A stretch of DNA of 46,485 bases from Limnochordales bacterium (GTDB lineage: Bacteria > Bacillota > Limnochordia > Limnochordales > DUMU01): contig JADBKP010000012.1 in NCBI GenBank assembly GCA_014896315.1, positions 1 to 46,485 of the forward strand, read 5' to 3'. Numbering within the stretch: position 1 is the stretch's first letter; every line of letters starts with the position of its first letter. Below the pieces are notes generated by a model. The model worked only from the letters and a program-made list of their open reading frames with translations, made no database searches and had not been told where the DNA came from. Positions 27,011-36,104 of this stretch are shown here, piece by piece. Both the position numbers and the translations under genes were made by a program.

Positions 27011-28033
27011 ATGCTTGGCAGATTCGGGCGCGATCTGGGGATAGACCTCGGGACGGCGAACACGCTCGTCTATGTTAGGGGACGGGGCATCGTCCTGGAG
27101 GAGCCCTCTGTGGTGGCGATCAACCGGGAGACCAAAGAGATTCTCAAGGTGGGGGCGGAGGCTAAACGCATGGTGGGCCGGACTCCCGGTAACATCATCG
27201 CCATTCGCCCCCTCAGGGACGGCGTGATCGCTGACTTCGACGTCACGGAGAGGATGCTCAATTATTTCATCAACAAAGTCTCCCGCCGCGGTCTCTTCTG
27301 GCATCCCCGGGTGCTCATCGGCGTGCCCTGCGGTGTTACAGAGGTGGAGAAGCGAGCGGTGGTCGATGCTGCACAGTCTGCCGGAGCAAGCGAAGCCCGG
27401 CTTATCGAAGAGCCGATGGCAGCTGCTATCGGCGCCGGTCTTCCCGTGGCGGAGGCCACCGGCAATATGGTGGTGGACATCGGTGGCGGTACGACCGAGG
27501 TGGCGGTCATTTCGCTGGGTGGCATCGTCGCCTTCCGTTCCATCCGGGTGGCCGGGGATGAACTGGACGAGGCTATTGTTCAGTACGTCCGTCGCACATA
27601 CAACCTCCTGATCGGCGAGCGGACTGCAGAGCAGGTGAAGATTCAAATCGGTTCTGCTTATCCCACCGAAGAAGAGGAGTCGGTGGAGGTGCGCGGGCGT
27701 GACCTGGTTTCCGGACTGCCGCGGACGGTGACCGTGACCACCAGTGAGATCCGGGAGGCGCTGAGCGAACCAATTTCCGCCATCGTTGAGTCAGTCCGCA
27801 GCACTCTGGAACGGACCCCGCCCGAACTGGCTGCCGATATCATGGAACGTGGTATTGTGATGACCGGCGGGGGAGCGCTGCTGAGGGGGCTTGACCGCCT
27901 CATCGCCGAGCATACCAGCATGCCGGTGCATGTGGCCGAAGACCCCCTGAGAGCCGTGGTGACCGGCTGCGGTATTGCCCTCGAGCATTACGACCTTCTG
28001 CGGCAGGTTACCATCAGTCCCCGGCGGGCCTGA
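27011..28033 (+). CDS. mreB: Rod shape-determining protein MreB
   Basis: An actin-like cytoskeletal ATPase that guides side-wall synthesis. Actin-fold phosphate and adenosine motifs: [20 protein letters not shown] near the start, [19 protein letters not shown] and ITPTGGG-like [15 protein letters not shown]. Its length of 340 residues is typical. AAAGGGGAG precedes the ATG. It is followed at once by mreC, mreD and mrdA. Confidence 0.96.
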   Translation: MLGRFGRDLGIDLGTANTLVYVRGRGIVLEEPSVVAINRETKEILKVGAEAKRMVGRTPGNIIAIRPLRDGVIADFDVTERMLNYFINKVSRRGLFWHPRVLIGVPCGVTEVEKRAVVDAAQSAGASEARLIEEPMAAAIGAGLPVAEATGNMVVDIGGGTTEVAVISLGGIVAFRSIRVAGDELDEAIVQYVRRTYNLLIGERTAEQVKIQIGSAYPTEEEESVEVRGRDLVSGLPRTVTVTTSEIREALSEPISAIVESVRSTLERTPPELAADIMERGIVMTGGGALLRGLDRLIAEHTSMPVHVAEDPLRAVVTGCGIALEHYDLLRQVTISPRRA

Positions 28034-28059
28034 TCGCCCGGGGAAGGGGTGGGGCGGGC

Positions 28060-29244
28060 GTGAGCGATTGGGGCGCAGGCAGCCAGCCGGCAATCAGAGC
28101 GAGAACCTGGCGATGGCGGGCATTGCTGGCGTTTCTGGTCCTCCTGGGGGTGCTGATCGGAGGGTATCTCACCCGCCAGGGGGCGGGGCAGCTCGCCTTT
28201 CTTGCTTCCGGTTTGCAGGAAGCCCTGGCCCCGGTGCAAGCGCGTCTGTCCGGCGCGATCACCGCGTTAGGCCAGCGAGTGAACTTCCTTATTCACTACT
28301 GGCAGATAGACTCGGAAAACCGGCGCCTGCGTCAGGAGATCGTCAGGCTGCAACTGGAACTCGCCTCCTTGCGAGAAGCGCGGCGGGAAAACGAGCTGCT
28401 GCGTGAATTACTCAACATGAATCCCCCGCCCAAATACCGGGCGGTAAGCGCTACCATAATCGGGCGCAGTCCCAGGCAGTGGGCGAGCCAGCTGATCATC
28501 GACAGCGGCCAGGATCGCGCCGTGGATGTGGGGGCGGTGGTTGTGGGTACCGGCGGAGTGGTGGGCCGGGTCGTGGCGGCCACCCCCAGTTCGGCCCGGG
28601 TACTATTGATTACCGACCCTGCCAGCGCGGTTGGGGGGCTGGTGGAGCGGACCGGGGATCTCGTACTGGTCGAGGGGATGCCGGGCACTGCGCCCGGATT
28701 GAAGGCACGTACCCTCTCCCCCCACGCCGAGCTCAAACAGGGTGATGTGATCGTGACATCTGGATTGGGCGGTATCTTCCCCAAAGGGTTGCCGCTGGGA
28801 ACTGTGGTTGATGTCAAGGTCGACCCCTACGGGTTGGCTACTACTGCGACCGTGCAGCCGGCCGCCGACTTCGGGCGGATGGAATACCTGCTGGTGCTGG
28901 TTCCCGTGACGGCTGCACGGAAGCCGGCCGGCAAGTCCGAGGATGCCCGACAGGCGCCGGCCCGCGCCGGGGGTGGGAGAGCGAGTTCGCCGGCAAGTCA
29001 GAGCGCCGGCCGCGGTCAGAACCCAGGTTCTCCGCAGAGTGGTGAGAAGAAGGATCCGGCCGCAGCAGAGCCAGCAGCACCGCCTGCCACAGGGGGGCAG
29101 CCCACCGGGAATGTAGCTGCTTCGGAACCGCAGCCCGAATCGATGGCAGGCGTTGAGGCGGAGTCGGAGAGCGGGGAAATGCAGCCTGGGGGGAATGACA
29201 ATGGGACGGCTGCGGCCGGGCCGAGTACTGATGCTGGGCCTTGA
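28060..29244 (+). CDS. mreC: Rod shape-determining protein MreC, with long low-complexity tail
   Basis: A bitopic elongasome scaffold. A cytoplasmic stub is followed by one membrane helix (WRALLAFLVLLGVLIGGYL), a coiled coil (about 85-125; NRRLRQEIVRLQLELASLRE) and the beta-rich MreC core (VSATIIGRSPRQWASQLIID, GGVVGRVV, RVLLITDPASAVGGL, SGLGGIFPKGLPLG) ending near residue 285. The remaining 108 residues are a Pro/Ala/Gly/Glu-rich extracellular tail, unusual for MreC. The last 50 bases overlap mreD in another frame. GTG 28060 is used as the start. Confidence 0.93.
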   Translation: MSDWGAGSQPAIRARTWRWRALLAFLVLLGVLIGGYLTRQGAGQLAFLASGLQEALAPVQARLSGAITALGQRVNFLIHYWQIDSENRRLRQEIVRLQLELASLREARRENELLRELLNMNPPPKYRAVSATIIGRSPRQWASQLIIDSGQDRAVDVGAVVVGTGGVVGRVVAATPSSARVLLITDPASAVGGLVERTGDLVLVEGMPGTAPGLKARTLSPHAELKQGDVIVTSGLGGIFPKGLPLGTVVDVKVDPYGLATTATVQPAADFGRMEYLLVLVPVTAARKPAGKSEDARQAPARAGGGRASSPASQSAGRGQNPGSPQSGEKKDPAAAEPAAPPATGGQPTGNVAASEPQPESMAGVEAESESGEMQPGGNDNGTAAAGPSTDAGP

Positions 29245-29743
29245 ACTGGTTGTTGCCGGGGTATTACAGACGCTACCCATCGGTCCCCCTGACGTCTTCT
29301 GGGGGGGCAGACCGAACTTGCTGGGCCTGCTTGTCCTCGACACCGCTTTACGCGACGGTCCCTGGGCCGGGGCGGCCATGGGACTTTTGGCCGGTGCCTG
29401 GATCGACCTGCTTGCCGGTGAGATCATCGGCGCCGCCGTGGGTGCTTGGCTGATCATGGGTTACGGTATCGGTTTGCTCGGAACCTATCTCTTTCGAGAA
29501 CGCTGGGAGGTTCCTCTTGTAATCGTCCCGCTCGGTTCGTTGGTCGGCCTTACCCTCGAGCTTCTGTTTGGGACGATCTGGAGTCCTGGTCGTGCCGTGG
29601 GCGGGCTCTGGCTGCAGACAGTCGTACCTGCCACTGTCTACAATGGCTTGCTGGCGGTGATGATCTACGGGTTGGGCCACCGGTGGTTCTGGCGACTACG
29701 TCCGTCTGCCTATCACCTGGGGGCAGATATCCATGCCCACTGA
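29195..29743 (+). CDS. mreD: Rod shape-determining protein MreD
   Basis: A 182-residue membrane protein of the elongasome with five or six hydrophobic segments (VLMLGLELVVAGVLQTL, NLLGLLVLDTALRDG, AAMGLLAGAWIDLLAG, AWLIMGYGIGLLGTYLF, VPLVIVPLGSLVGLTLELLF). The ATG at 29195 follows CTGGGGGG and lies within the end of mreC (50-base overlap); ATG 29201 is equally possible. An in-frame upstream start at 29153 lacks a binding site. Its end overlaps mrdA by 11 bases. Confidence 0.9.
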   Translation: MTMGRLRPGRVLMLGLELVVAGVLQTLPIGPPDVFWGGRPNLLGLLVLDTALRDGPWAGAAMGLLAGAWIDLLAGEIIGAAVGAWLIMGYGIGLLGTYLFRERWEVPLVIVPLGSLVGLTLELLFGTIWSPGRAVGGLWLQTVVPATVYNGLLAVMIYGLGHRWFWRLRPSAYHLGADIHAH

Positions 29744-31613
29744 GACGCTGGTCGAGCGCCGGCTATTTGTATTGCGCGTACTGATTGGGGTCATCATCGC
29801 CCTGCTCTTTGTCCGCCTGGTCGAACTCCAACTGGTAAAAGGCGAAGAGTACGCCCGTCGAGCCGAAGGCAACCGTATCCGACTGATGCGGACGGGGGCT
29901 GCCCGGGGCTTGATATACGACCGCTACGGCAGGGTGCTGGTAACCAACCGTACTGCATTTGCGCTGGTTGCCTGGCCCCAAGATCTTACGAAGGATAAGG
30001 ACAGAGTGCTGGCGACGGTAGCGGACATCCTTGACCTACCCGTCGAGAGCTTTCAGGAGACTCTGGCCAAGAACGCGGGATCTCCGGTACCGATCGTTCT
30101 GGCTCGGGATATAGATCCGGCGGCGGTTATTGCCATCGAGGAACGCCGGCAGGAATTGCCGGGAGTCTTTGTCATGGAGATGCCGGCCCGTTCCTACCCG
30201 TATGGGGAGCTGGCAGCACATCTCGTCGGTTACTTGGGACCGATCACCCGGGAGGAGCTGCAGCTGTGGCGGGGCGAGGGATACGTCGGTACCGACCAGG
30301 TGGGGCGCAGCGGTCTTGAACGCCAGTACGAGCGGGAACTGCGGGGCATCCCCGGCGGCCAGCAAGTGGAGGTAGATGCCTCGCTCAAACCCGTTCAGGT
30401 TTTGGGAGAACTACCGCCGGTTCCGGGTTCTAATCTCGTGCTTACCATCGATCTGAGTGTACAGCAGGCAGCAGAAGAGGCACTGGCAGCGGCTCTGAAG
30501 AGGCTCGACCGCTCCCGCCCCGGTACGCCCCATGCCGGTTCGGTGGTGGCTCTCGACCCGCGATCGGGAGCGATTCTAGCCCTGGCCAGTAAACCCGCCT
30601 ACGATCCTGATCGTCTGACGAATGGCCCAGACCGCGGGCGTTACTACGAAACCTTGCTCTCCCAGCCGTCGGCTTTGCTAAACCGGGCTGTGCAGGGGGT
30701 TTACCCGCCCGGATCCGTCTTCAAGCCGGTCACGGCTATTGCTGCTCTAATGACGGGTGTCATTGACCCGGAGACAAAGTACTACGCCGACGGTTACGGA
30801 CCGTATGGCAAGAAGGACTGGATGATCAGTGCAGGAAAAAAGGCCCCCGGTTGGATTGACCTGTACGGGGCAATTGCGATCTCGTCCAACGACTATTTTT
30901 GGGAGATCGGTAGCCGGGTAGGGGTCGACGGGCTGGCTCAGTACGCCCGGCTACTCGGCTTCGGTGAGCCCACAGGCTTTGATTTCTACCCGCCGGAGCG
31001 GTCGGGCACAGTCCCAGACCGTGAATACAAACGCAAGCTTTTTCAAAACCGCGGGCTGTCGGAGCAGATCTGGTACCCTGCTGAGACCCTGGACTTCGCC
31101 ATTGGTCAAGGCTATCTAACGGCCACACCCCTGCAAGTCGCACAGCTCTACATGCTGATTGCCAATCGGGGTACGGCCTTTCGCCCCTACGTCGTCGCCG
31201 GAGTCCTCGACTCTGAATACAACTGGCTGCAGCGGGCAGAACCGGAGGTGACTCGCCAGGTCTCCTTGCCGGTGGAGATCTGGGAGGCGGTTGAACAAGG
31301 GATGCGCCGGGTGGTACAGCCGGGTGGTACAGCCTACGGTTCCTTCCGCACCGCCAAATACCCGGTAGCCGGCAAGACCGGTACCGCGCAAACCAGCTCC
31401 GGGCCGTCCCATGCCTGGTTTGCTGCCTACGCCCCGGTGGGCGCGCCGGAGATCGTGGTGGTAGTCATGGTCGAACACGGGGAGGGCGGCTCTTCCGCAG
31501 CAGCTCCCATTGCCCGCGCAGTGCTGGACGCTTACTTCAAGGAGAAGAACGAGCCGCCGATCCGACCCGCCTGGCTTGGCGAGAGTTCTCCCGACGGGGA
31601 TACAGTTAACTAA
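29733..31613 (+). CDS. mrdA: Penicillin-binding protein 2, peptidoglycan transpeptidase
   Basis: A class B PBP, 626 residues: an N-terminal anchor (LRVLIGVIIALLFVRLVEL), the PBP dimer domain (GLIYDRYGRVLVTNRTAFAL) and the transpeptidase domain with SVFK (S328-K331), SSN (384-386) and KTG (548-550). It crosslinks side-wall peptidoglycan together with RodA. It overlaps mreD by 11 bases and closes the mre block; 111 bases without a clear promoter separate it from minC. Confidence 0.95.
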   Translation: MPTETLVERRLFVLRVLIGVIIALLFVRLVELQLVKGEEYARRAEGNRIRLMRTGAARGLIYDRYGRVLVTNRTAFALVAWPQDLTKDKDRVLATVADILDLPVESFQETLAKNAGSPVPIVLARDIDPAAVIAIEERRQELPGVFVMEMPARSYPYGELAAHLVGYLGPITREELQLWRGEGYVGTDQVGRSGLERQYERELRGIPGGQQVEVDASLKPVQVLGELPPVPGSNLVLTIDLSVQQAAEEALAAALKRLDRSRPGTPHAGSVVALDPRSGAILALASKPAYDPDRLTNGPDRGRYYETLLSQPSALLNRAVQGVYPPGSVFKPVTAIAALMTGVIDPETKYYADGYGPYGKKDWMISAGKKAPGWIDLYGAIAISSNDYFWEIGSRVGVDGLAQYARLLGFGEPTGFDFYPPERSGTVPDREYKRKLFQNRGLSEQIWYPAETLDFAIGQGYLTATPLQVAQLYMLIANRGTAFRPYVVAGVLDSEYNWLQRAEPEVTRQVSLPVEIWEAVEQGMRRVVQPGGTAYGSFRTAKYPVAGKTGTAQTSSGPSHAWFAAYAPVGAPEIVVVVMVEHGEGGSSAAAPIARAVLDAYFKEKNEPPIRPAWLGESSPDGDTVN

Positions 31614-31724
31614 CCAATCAACGGCCAAATCGCAATCATGAGAAGGAAGCTTGAGGGAGTTGTAGAAGTTTTGATGTTAGCCCAGGATCGAAGCTCCCAA
31701 TAACGTGGGCGGTGACCCCCGTAC

Positions 31725-32399
31725 GTGAATAGGCCAAAGGTAGTCTTTAAGGGAACGCGGGATGGATTGCTACTCCGTCTGGACGGCTCCGTACCCTTCG
31801 GAGAGTTGCTCTCCCAGCTTCGGCAACGGCTGCAGATGTCGGCCAATTTTTACCAGGGCGGGCAGGTTCGGGTCGAGTGGGGGGGCCGGCAGGTGCTGGA
31901 GAGTGAAAGAAGGGAGCTGGAACGCGTTATGGCCGAGCATGGCTTGGTGCTGGCTGATTCGGCGACGCCGGGCCCGGTTTCGGACGGGGGGGCGCGGGAA
32001 AAAGCCCAGTCCCCGGCAGGGACCGAGCTAGTTCCGAACGGGCCGGCAGCCGGTGAAACGCGTCCTGACCCGGCCCGTACGCTTTATGTGCGACGGACGC
32101 TCCGTTCGGGGCAGCGTCTGCGCTACGACGGTCATGTGGTGATCATGGGTGACGTGCACCCGGGCGCAGAGGTAGTGGCTGCGGGGGACGTCGTGGTGCT
32201 CGGTCGGCTGCAGGGTGTGGTGCATGCTGGTTCCAACGGCGACCGGAGGGCGGTGGTGGTCGCCCTCGTGTTCGAGCCGATGCAGCTGCGGATTGCCGAG
32301 CTTATCTCGCGTGCTCCAGATGACGCCAGCCCGCCGCGCGGTCCGGAGCAGGCTGAGATCCGCGGGGAGCAGATCGTTGTTCGTCCGCTTCTCGACTAG
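31725..32399 (+). CDS. minC: Septum site-determining protein MinC
   Basis: Inhibits FtsZ polymerisation away from mid-cell. The N-terminal domain (about 1-75; VVFKGTRDGLLLRLDGSVPF) is followed by a linker of about 45 variable residues and the C-terminal beta-helix (about 115-215; RTLRSGQRLRYDGHVVIMGD, VHPGAEVVAAGDVVVLGRLQGVVHAG). Its length of 224 residues is usual. The GTG at 31725 has only a weak binding site (GGGCGGTGA). Confidence 0.93.
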   Translation: MNRPKVVFKGTRDGLLLRLDGSVPFGELLSQLRQRLQMSANFYQGGQVRVEWGGRQVLESERRELERVMAEHGLVLADSATPGPVSDGGAREKAQSPAGTELVPNGPAAGETRPDPARTLYVRRTLRSGQRLRYDGHVVIMGDVHPGAEVVAAGDVVVLGRLQGVVHAGSNGDRRAVVVALVFEPMQLRIAELISRAPDDASPPRGPEQAEIRGEQIVVRPLLD

Positions 32400-32426
32400 A
32401 CGTCGAGCGGGTAGGGGGGCTTTTGG

Positions 32427-33230
32427 ATGGCAGGACGAGTAATTGTGATAACAAGCGGCAAAGGAGGCGTGGGGAAGACTACCACCACGGCAAACCTGGG
32501 CATGGCCCTGGCCCAGCTCGGCCGACGTGTGGTGATGATCGATGCCGACATCGGCCTGCGCAACCTGGACGTGGTGCTCGGGCTGGAGAATCGGATTGTT
32601 TACGACCTGGTCAACGTGGCAGAAGGCACGTGCCGTCTGCGGCAGGCGTTGATCCGCGACAAGCGGTGTGAAACGCTCTACCTGCTGCCCGCCGCGCAGA
32701 CGCGGGACAAAGAGGCGGTCAGTCCCGAGCAGATGCGGAAGATCACCGAGGAACTGGCGCAGGAGTTCGACTATGTCCTGGTTGACTCGCCCGCCGGAAT
32801 TGAACGGGGTTTCAGGAACGCGATCGCCGGAGCCAAGGAGGCTTTGGTGGTAACCACGCCGGAGGTGTCGGCTGTTCGCGATGCCGACCGGATCATCGGT
32901 TTGCTGGAGGCAGAGGAGCTACGCGAACCGCGGCTCATCCTCAACCGGCTCCGTCCGGATATGGTTCGCCGCGGTGACATGATGACCATGGATGATGTGC
33001 TGGAGATTCTGGCGATCAAACCGATTGGCATCATTCCGGACGATGAGAGTATCATAGTTTCTACAAACAAAGGTGAGCCGGTAGTACTGGATCCCCACTC
33101 TCGGGCGGGTCAAGCTTACCGGGAGATTGCACGGAGGCTTGAGGGAGAGGATCTGCCCATCTCGCCGCCGCAGATGGCCGACGGCTTCATGGGGAGGCTC
33201 CGCCGCCTGATTGGACTGCAATCCCGATGA
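32427..33230 (+). CDS. minD: Septum site-determining ATPase MinD
   Basis: A membrane-binding ATPase that recruits MinC. The deviant Walker A is TSGKGGVGKTTTTANLG (about residues 9-25); MIDADIGLRNLDVVLGLENR, YVLVDSPAGIERGF and VTTPEVSAVRDADRIIGLL follow. The C-terminal amphipathic membrane helix is FMGRLRRLIG. Its length of 267 residues is typical. It sits 27 bases after minC; minE overlaps or closely follows. Confidence 0.96.
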   Translation: MAGRVIVITSGKGGVGKTTTTANLGMALAQLGRRVVMIDADIGLRNLDVVLGLENRIVYDLVNVAEGTCRLRQALIRDKRCETLYLLPAAQTRDKEAVSPEQMRKITEELAQEFDYVLVDSPAGIERGFRNAIAGAKEALVVTTPEVSAVRDADRIIGLLEAEELREPRLILNRLRPDMVRRGDMMTMDDVLEILAIKPIGIIPDDESIIVSTNKGEPVVLDPHSRAGQAYREIARRLEGEDLPISPPQMADGFMGRLRRLIGLQSR

Positions 33231-33244
33231 GGGAGGTCTTTGGG

Positions 33245-33523
33245 GTGTCAGTTCTGCAACTATTGCAGCGGCTTTGGAGCAGAGAGAACGAGAAACCCAG
33301 CAAGGATCAGGCCAAGGAACGTTTGCGCCTGGTGCTCGTCCATGACAGGGTGGGAGTCGCCCCGGATCGCTTGCTGCCAATGTTGAAAGACGACCTGATC
33401 GCGGTGATCTCCAAGTACATGGAGATAGATGAGGCGGGTTTGGATGTGACCTTCTCGCAGGAGGACTCGCAGATGGCTCTGGTAGCCAGCATACCGGTAC
33501 GGGGTGTTCGCAGGCACTTTTGA
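33245..33523 (+). CDS. minE: Cell division topological specificity factor MinE
   Basis: Stimulates MinD ATPase and drives its release from the membrane. The start GTG 33245 gives MSVLQLLQRLWSREN, a membrane-targeting amphipathic helix, then AKERLRLVLVHDR, the MinD-contact segment, and ISKYMEIDEAGLDV. GGGAGG (33231-33236) lies 8 bases upstream. ATG 33227, overlapping the minD stop, is the alternative. A full MinCDE set (rather than MinCD with DivIVA) is typical of many Clostridia. Confidence 0.92.
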   Translation: MSVLQLLQRLWSRENEKPSKDQAKERLRLVLVHDRVGVAPDRLLPMLKDDLIAVISKYMEIDEAGLDVTFSQEDSQMALVASIPVRGVRRHF

Positions 33524-33577
33524 TCTTTCCGCGGAGGGGCATGACCGGCAGGCGGCCGGAAGTGGAGGACCAATGGG

Positions 33578-34711
33578 GTGCTGGAACGGCGACTGCTACG
33601 ACACATCGATTGGTATCTCGTGGGCTTGGTCTCGCTTCTGGTTGCTGTGGGAATGCTTGCCATATTTTCCGCCACCCACCGGGGGTTGCCGGGCATCCGG
33701 GTCGGTCCTTACTACTTTCTGATCCGGCAAGCGGCAGCGGCGGTTGTCGGTGTGATCCTGGCCGGATTGGCCCTCATGGTTGACTACCGGCGGCTGGCCG
33801 ACTGGGCGAGACCGTTGTACGCGGGTGCTGTCGTCGCACTCCTTTTCGTGCTGGTCACAGAGGCGATTTCCGGCGCTTCCAGTTGGATCCGTCTGGGTTC
33901 GCTCAGTATTCAACCCTCGGAGCCGGCTAAGCTGGTGCTTATCATCGTCCTGGCCCGTTACCTGGAGGCGCACCCTCCCGAGGGACGATGGCGCGATCTG
34001 TGGGTTCCTTTTTTGATCACCGGGTTGTTGCTCCTGCTTCTGCTGCTCCAGCCTGATTTCGGAACTGCCATCGTCTTTGTCGGCATCCTCTTCGGCATGC
34101 TTTTCGTCGCCGGAGCGAATCCCGTTCATCTTGCAGTGGTGGCTGGCAGCGGTATTGGCCTGATGGTGCTCGCCGCTTATCTGGTGCTGCACGGCGTAGA
34201 CCTGAAACTGATTCACGACTATCAGATCCGGCGGCTTCTGGTTTTCCTCAATCCGTACCAGGACGCGACGGGCGATGGATACAACGTCATACAGTCGATG
34301 ATCGCCGTAGGCTCGGGGGGGCTGACCGGGAAAGGACTCTTTTCCGGGTCCCAGACGCAGCTTTCGTTCCTGCCTGCCCGACACACCGACTTCATCTTCT
34401 CTGTGGTGGGCGAGGAGCTGGGATTCATCGGTGCCACCAGTGTACTGGTGCTTTTCTTTCTTCTCTTGTGGCGGGCCGTTCAGGTGATGCAGATGGCCAA
34501 GGATGTTTTTGGTTTGTTGATCTGCGCCGGCATTGTTTCGATGCTTACTGTGCACCTCCTCGTTAACGTGGGCATGACGGTAGGACTGATGCCGGTGACC
34601 GGTATTCCCCTGCCATTTCTCAGCTATGGCGGCAGCTCGCTGGTGACCAACCTGGTGGCTGTGGCATTGCTGCTCAATGTGGAGATGCGCCGACATAAGA
34701 TCCTATTCTAG
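33578..34711 (+). CDS. rodA: RodA, SEDS-family peptidoglycan glycosyltransferase
   Basis: A 377-residue protein with about ten membrane helices that polymerises glycan strands with PBP2. SEDS landmarks: GASSWIRLGSLSIQPSEPAKL, LQPDFGTAIVF, YQDATGDGYNVIQSMIAVGSG, GKGLFSGSQ, LPARHTDFIFSVVGEELGFIGA and GIPLPFLSYGGSSL. It could be called FtsW or SpoVE by similarity; the mre/mrdA/min context favours RodA. GTGGAGGA lies 9 bases before the GTG. Confidence 0.9.
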   Translation: MLERRLLRHIDWYLVGLVSLLVAVGMLAIFSATHRGLPGIRVGPYYFLIRQAAAAVVGVILAGLALMVDYRRLADWARPLYAGAVVALLFVLVTEAISGASSWIRLGSLSIQPSEPAKLVLIIVLARYLEAHPPEGRWRDLWVPFLITGLLLLLLLLQPDFGTAIVFVGILFGMLFVAGANPVHLAVVAGSGIGLMVLAAYLVLHGVDLKLIHDYQIRRLLVFLNPYQDATGDGYNVIQSMIAVGSGGLTGKGLFSGSQTQLSFLPARHTDFIFSVVGEELGFIGATSVLVLFFLLLWRAVQVMQMAKDVFGLLICAGIVSMLTVHLLVNVGMTVGLMPVTGIPLPFLSYGGSSLVTNLVAVALLLNVEMRRHKILF

Positions 34712-34841
34712 CCCGGGTGCGGGCCGCCCCCTATCCGCCCGGGGCGAAACCGCGGAACTGCCGGACATAAGTGCTGTCCTCGCCAACTAAGGATTCTCGT
34801 GCGTTGGCTGAATACGAGAGCTGATCAGAGGAGAATCCCGG

Positions 34842-35759
34842 GTGTGGATCAGGCTCCGCTGGATTGCAATTGACCCTCTCCTGGTCGTGGTCCTGGCTTT
34901 TCTGGCCGGGGTGGGCCAGCTGGGAGTAGGGTTGTTTTATTTTGGTCTGATACTTGTTCATGAGTTGGCTCACGTCCTGGTTGCATACCGGTTCGGGATG
35001 CGGGTGGCCCGGGTTGAACTGACCCCGCTGGGGGGGCGGGCTTACATACCGGAGTTAAACGTGGTCGATCCGTCGGCGGAAATAAGCATTGCTCTGGCCG
35101 GCCCGCTGACCAATCTGATTCTTGGGGTAGGTCCCGGTCTGGTGGTGGCTGCTCTGGGCGTTGTGCCTGATCGCGACCTCTTGGTTGTGTGGCAACAGAT
35201 AAACCTGAGCCTGGCCTTCTTCAACCTGCTTCCCGGCCTCCCGCTCGACGGAGGGCGGATCTTGCGCGCGTTGCTCACTCCCCGGTTGGGGTGGATCGCG
35301 GCGACTCGTACGGCAGCTCACCTGGGCGAGTGGTGGGGGCTGGCATCAACCGTAGCCGGGGCTGCGCTGATCTGGCGGGTTGGAGGGGTCGCCGGTATGA
35401 GCTTCGTTCTCACCGGTATTTTTCTCTTAGTGGCCGCCCGCCGGGAGGGCGAGACCGGCTCGTTTGCCTTTCAGTTATACGTGCTCGAGCGGGTGCGCAG
35501 CAGCAGCGTCGTACCGGGGAGGATGCGGGAGGGCAGGTGGCTGGTAGCCGCGGGTGATGAATCGTTGCAAGCGGTGGTGCACCGGTTCTTGCCGCACCGT
35601 TACAACCTCGTCATGGTGGTTGACCGCAGCGGGCGTCCCCGAGGTTGGGTGGCGGAGGGAGAGCTTTTTTCACTGGCTCGGCGGTACGGTTTGGGAATCT
35701 CCTTACAAGATGCTGTTGGGAGGTTGCGAGGGCGGGGTATCGGCCACTCATCTCGTTGA
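34842..35759 (+). CDS. spoIVFB: SpoIVFB-like intramembrane metalloprotease (M50)
   Basis: A site-2 protease family member; in Bacillus SpoIVFB cuts pro-SigK in the mother cell. The zinc motif HELAH (residues 40-44) sits in the second hydrophobic segment and the third ligand in NLLPGLPLDGG (about 128-138). A C-terminal CBS-like domain (about 215-295; SSVVPGRMREGRWLVAAGDE, YNLVMVVDRSGRPRGWV) matches SpoIVFB. GAGGAGA precedes the GTG. The usual regulatory partner SpoIVFA is not encoded upstream: only 130 bases separate it from rodA. Its place before rplU is the conserved one. The last codons overlap the next promoter. Confidence 0.9.
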   Translation: MWIRLRWIAIDPLLVVVLAFLAGVGQLGVGLFYFGLILVHELAHVLVAYRFGMRVARVELTPLGGRAYIPELNVVDPSAEISIALAGPLTNLILGVGPGLVVAALGVVPDRDLLVVWQQINLSLAFFNLLPGLPLDGGRILRALLTPRLGWIAATRTAAHLGEWWGLASTVAGAALIWRVGGVAGMSFVLTGIFLLVAARREGETGSFAFQLYVLERVRSSSVVPGRMREGRWLVAAGDESLQAVVHRFLPHRYNLVMVVDRSGRPRGWVAEGELFSLARRYGLGISLQDAVGRLRGRGIGHSSR

Positions 35760-35784
35760 CTGTCATGTTGGAGAATGGTACACT
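35756..35784 (+). promoter_or_regulatory. Strong SigA promoter upstream of rng
   Basis: TTGACT (35756-35761), 17 bases, TACACT (35779-35784). It starts within the stop codon of spoIVFB. The transcript should begin near 35791 and carry a leader of about 315 bases before rng. Confidence 0.75.
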
Positions 35785-35790
35785 TGCCCA

Positions 35791-36104
35791 TGACGAACAA
35801 AGTTTCGTTCGGTTTGGCTCCGGCGACGTATACGGCGATGGAGTTGTATCATCCTAACGCTGAAGAGGGCAAAGGGCGCCGGGTGCAGGCAGCTGGTTGA
35901 CCGCCGGTGAAGCCCACTTGACAGCAAGTTTTGCATTCTGGTTTTTTTCTTTTTCTTTTCGACTGCCTGCCCAAGCCTATCACGCCCGCACATACGCTGG
36001 CGAACCTGATGGTGCGCCGGGATGCTGGCGCTCCTTCTTTATACCTTCCATCGCCGGACCTATTAAGCACCTCGAGCAAGGAGAGACGATGGGAGTGGGC
36101 AGGG
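35791..36104 (+). other. Long untranslated leader of rng with uridine-rich tract
   Basis: No convincing gene lies here. Contents: a small hairpin at about 35796-35815, a short stem ACTTG-acag-CAAGT (35916-35929) and an extreme pyrimidine run, almost all T, at 35941-35960. U-rich single-stranded RNA is the preferred target of RNase E/G enzymes, and the gene downstream encodes one, so self-cleavage is a plausible role. The open frame that covers the last part in the rng frame lacks codon character. Confidence 0.5.

Noticed and set aside
31614-31724. Possible promoter before minC (TTGTAG / CAGGAT)
   Set aside because: The -10 match is too weak; minC can be read from the mre-mrdA transcript.
34712-34841. 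Possible terminator or SigE promoter between rodA and spoIVFB
   Set aside because: CCCGGG-type repeats lack a T-tract, and no pair of boxes fits SigE spacing convincingly.
35918-35950. Perfect TTGACA at 35918-35923 in the rng leader
   Set aside because: No -10-like hexamer lies at 16-18 bases; the region downstream is a T-tract.
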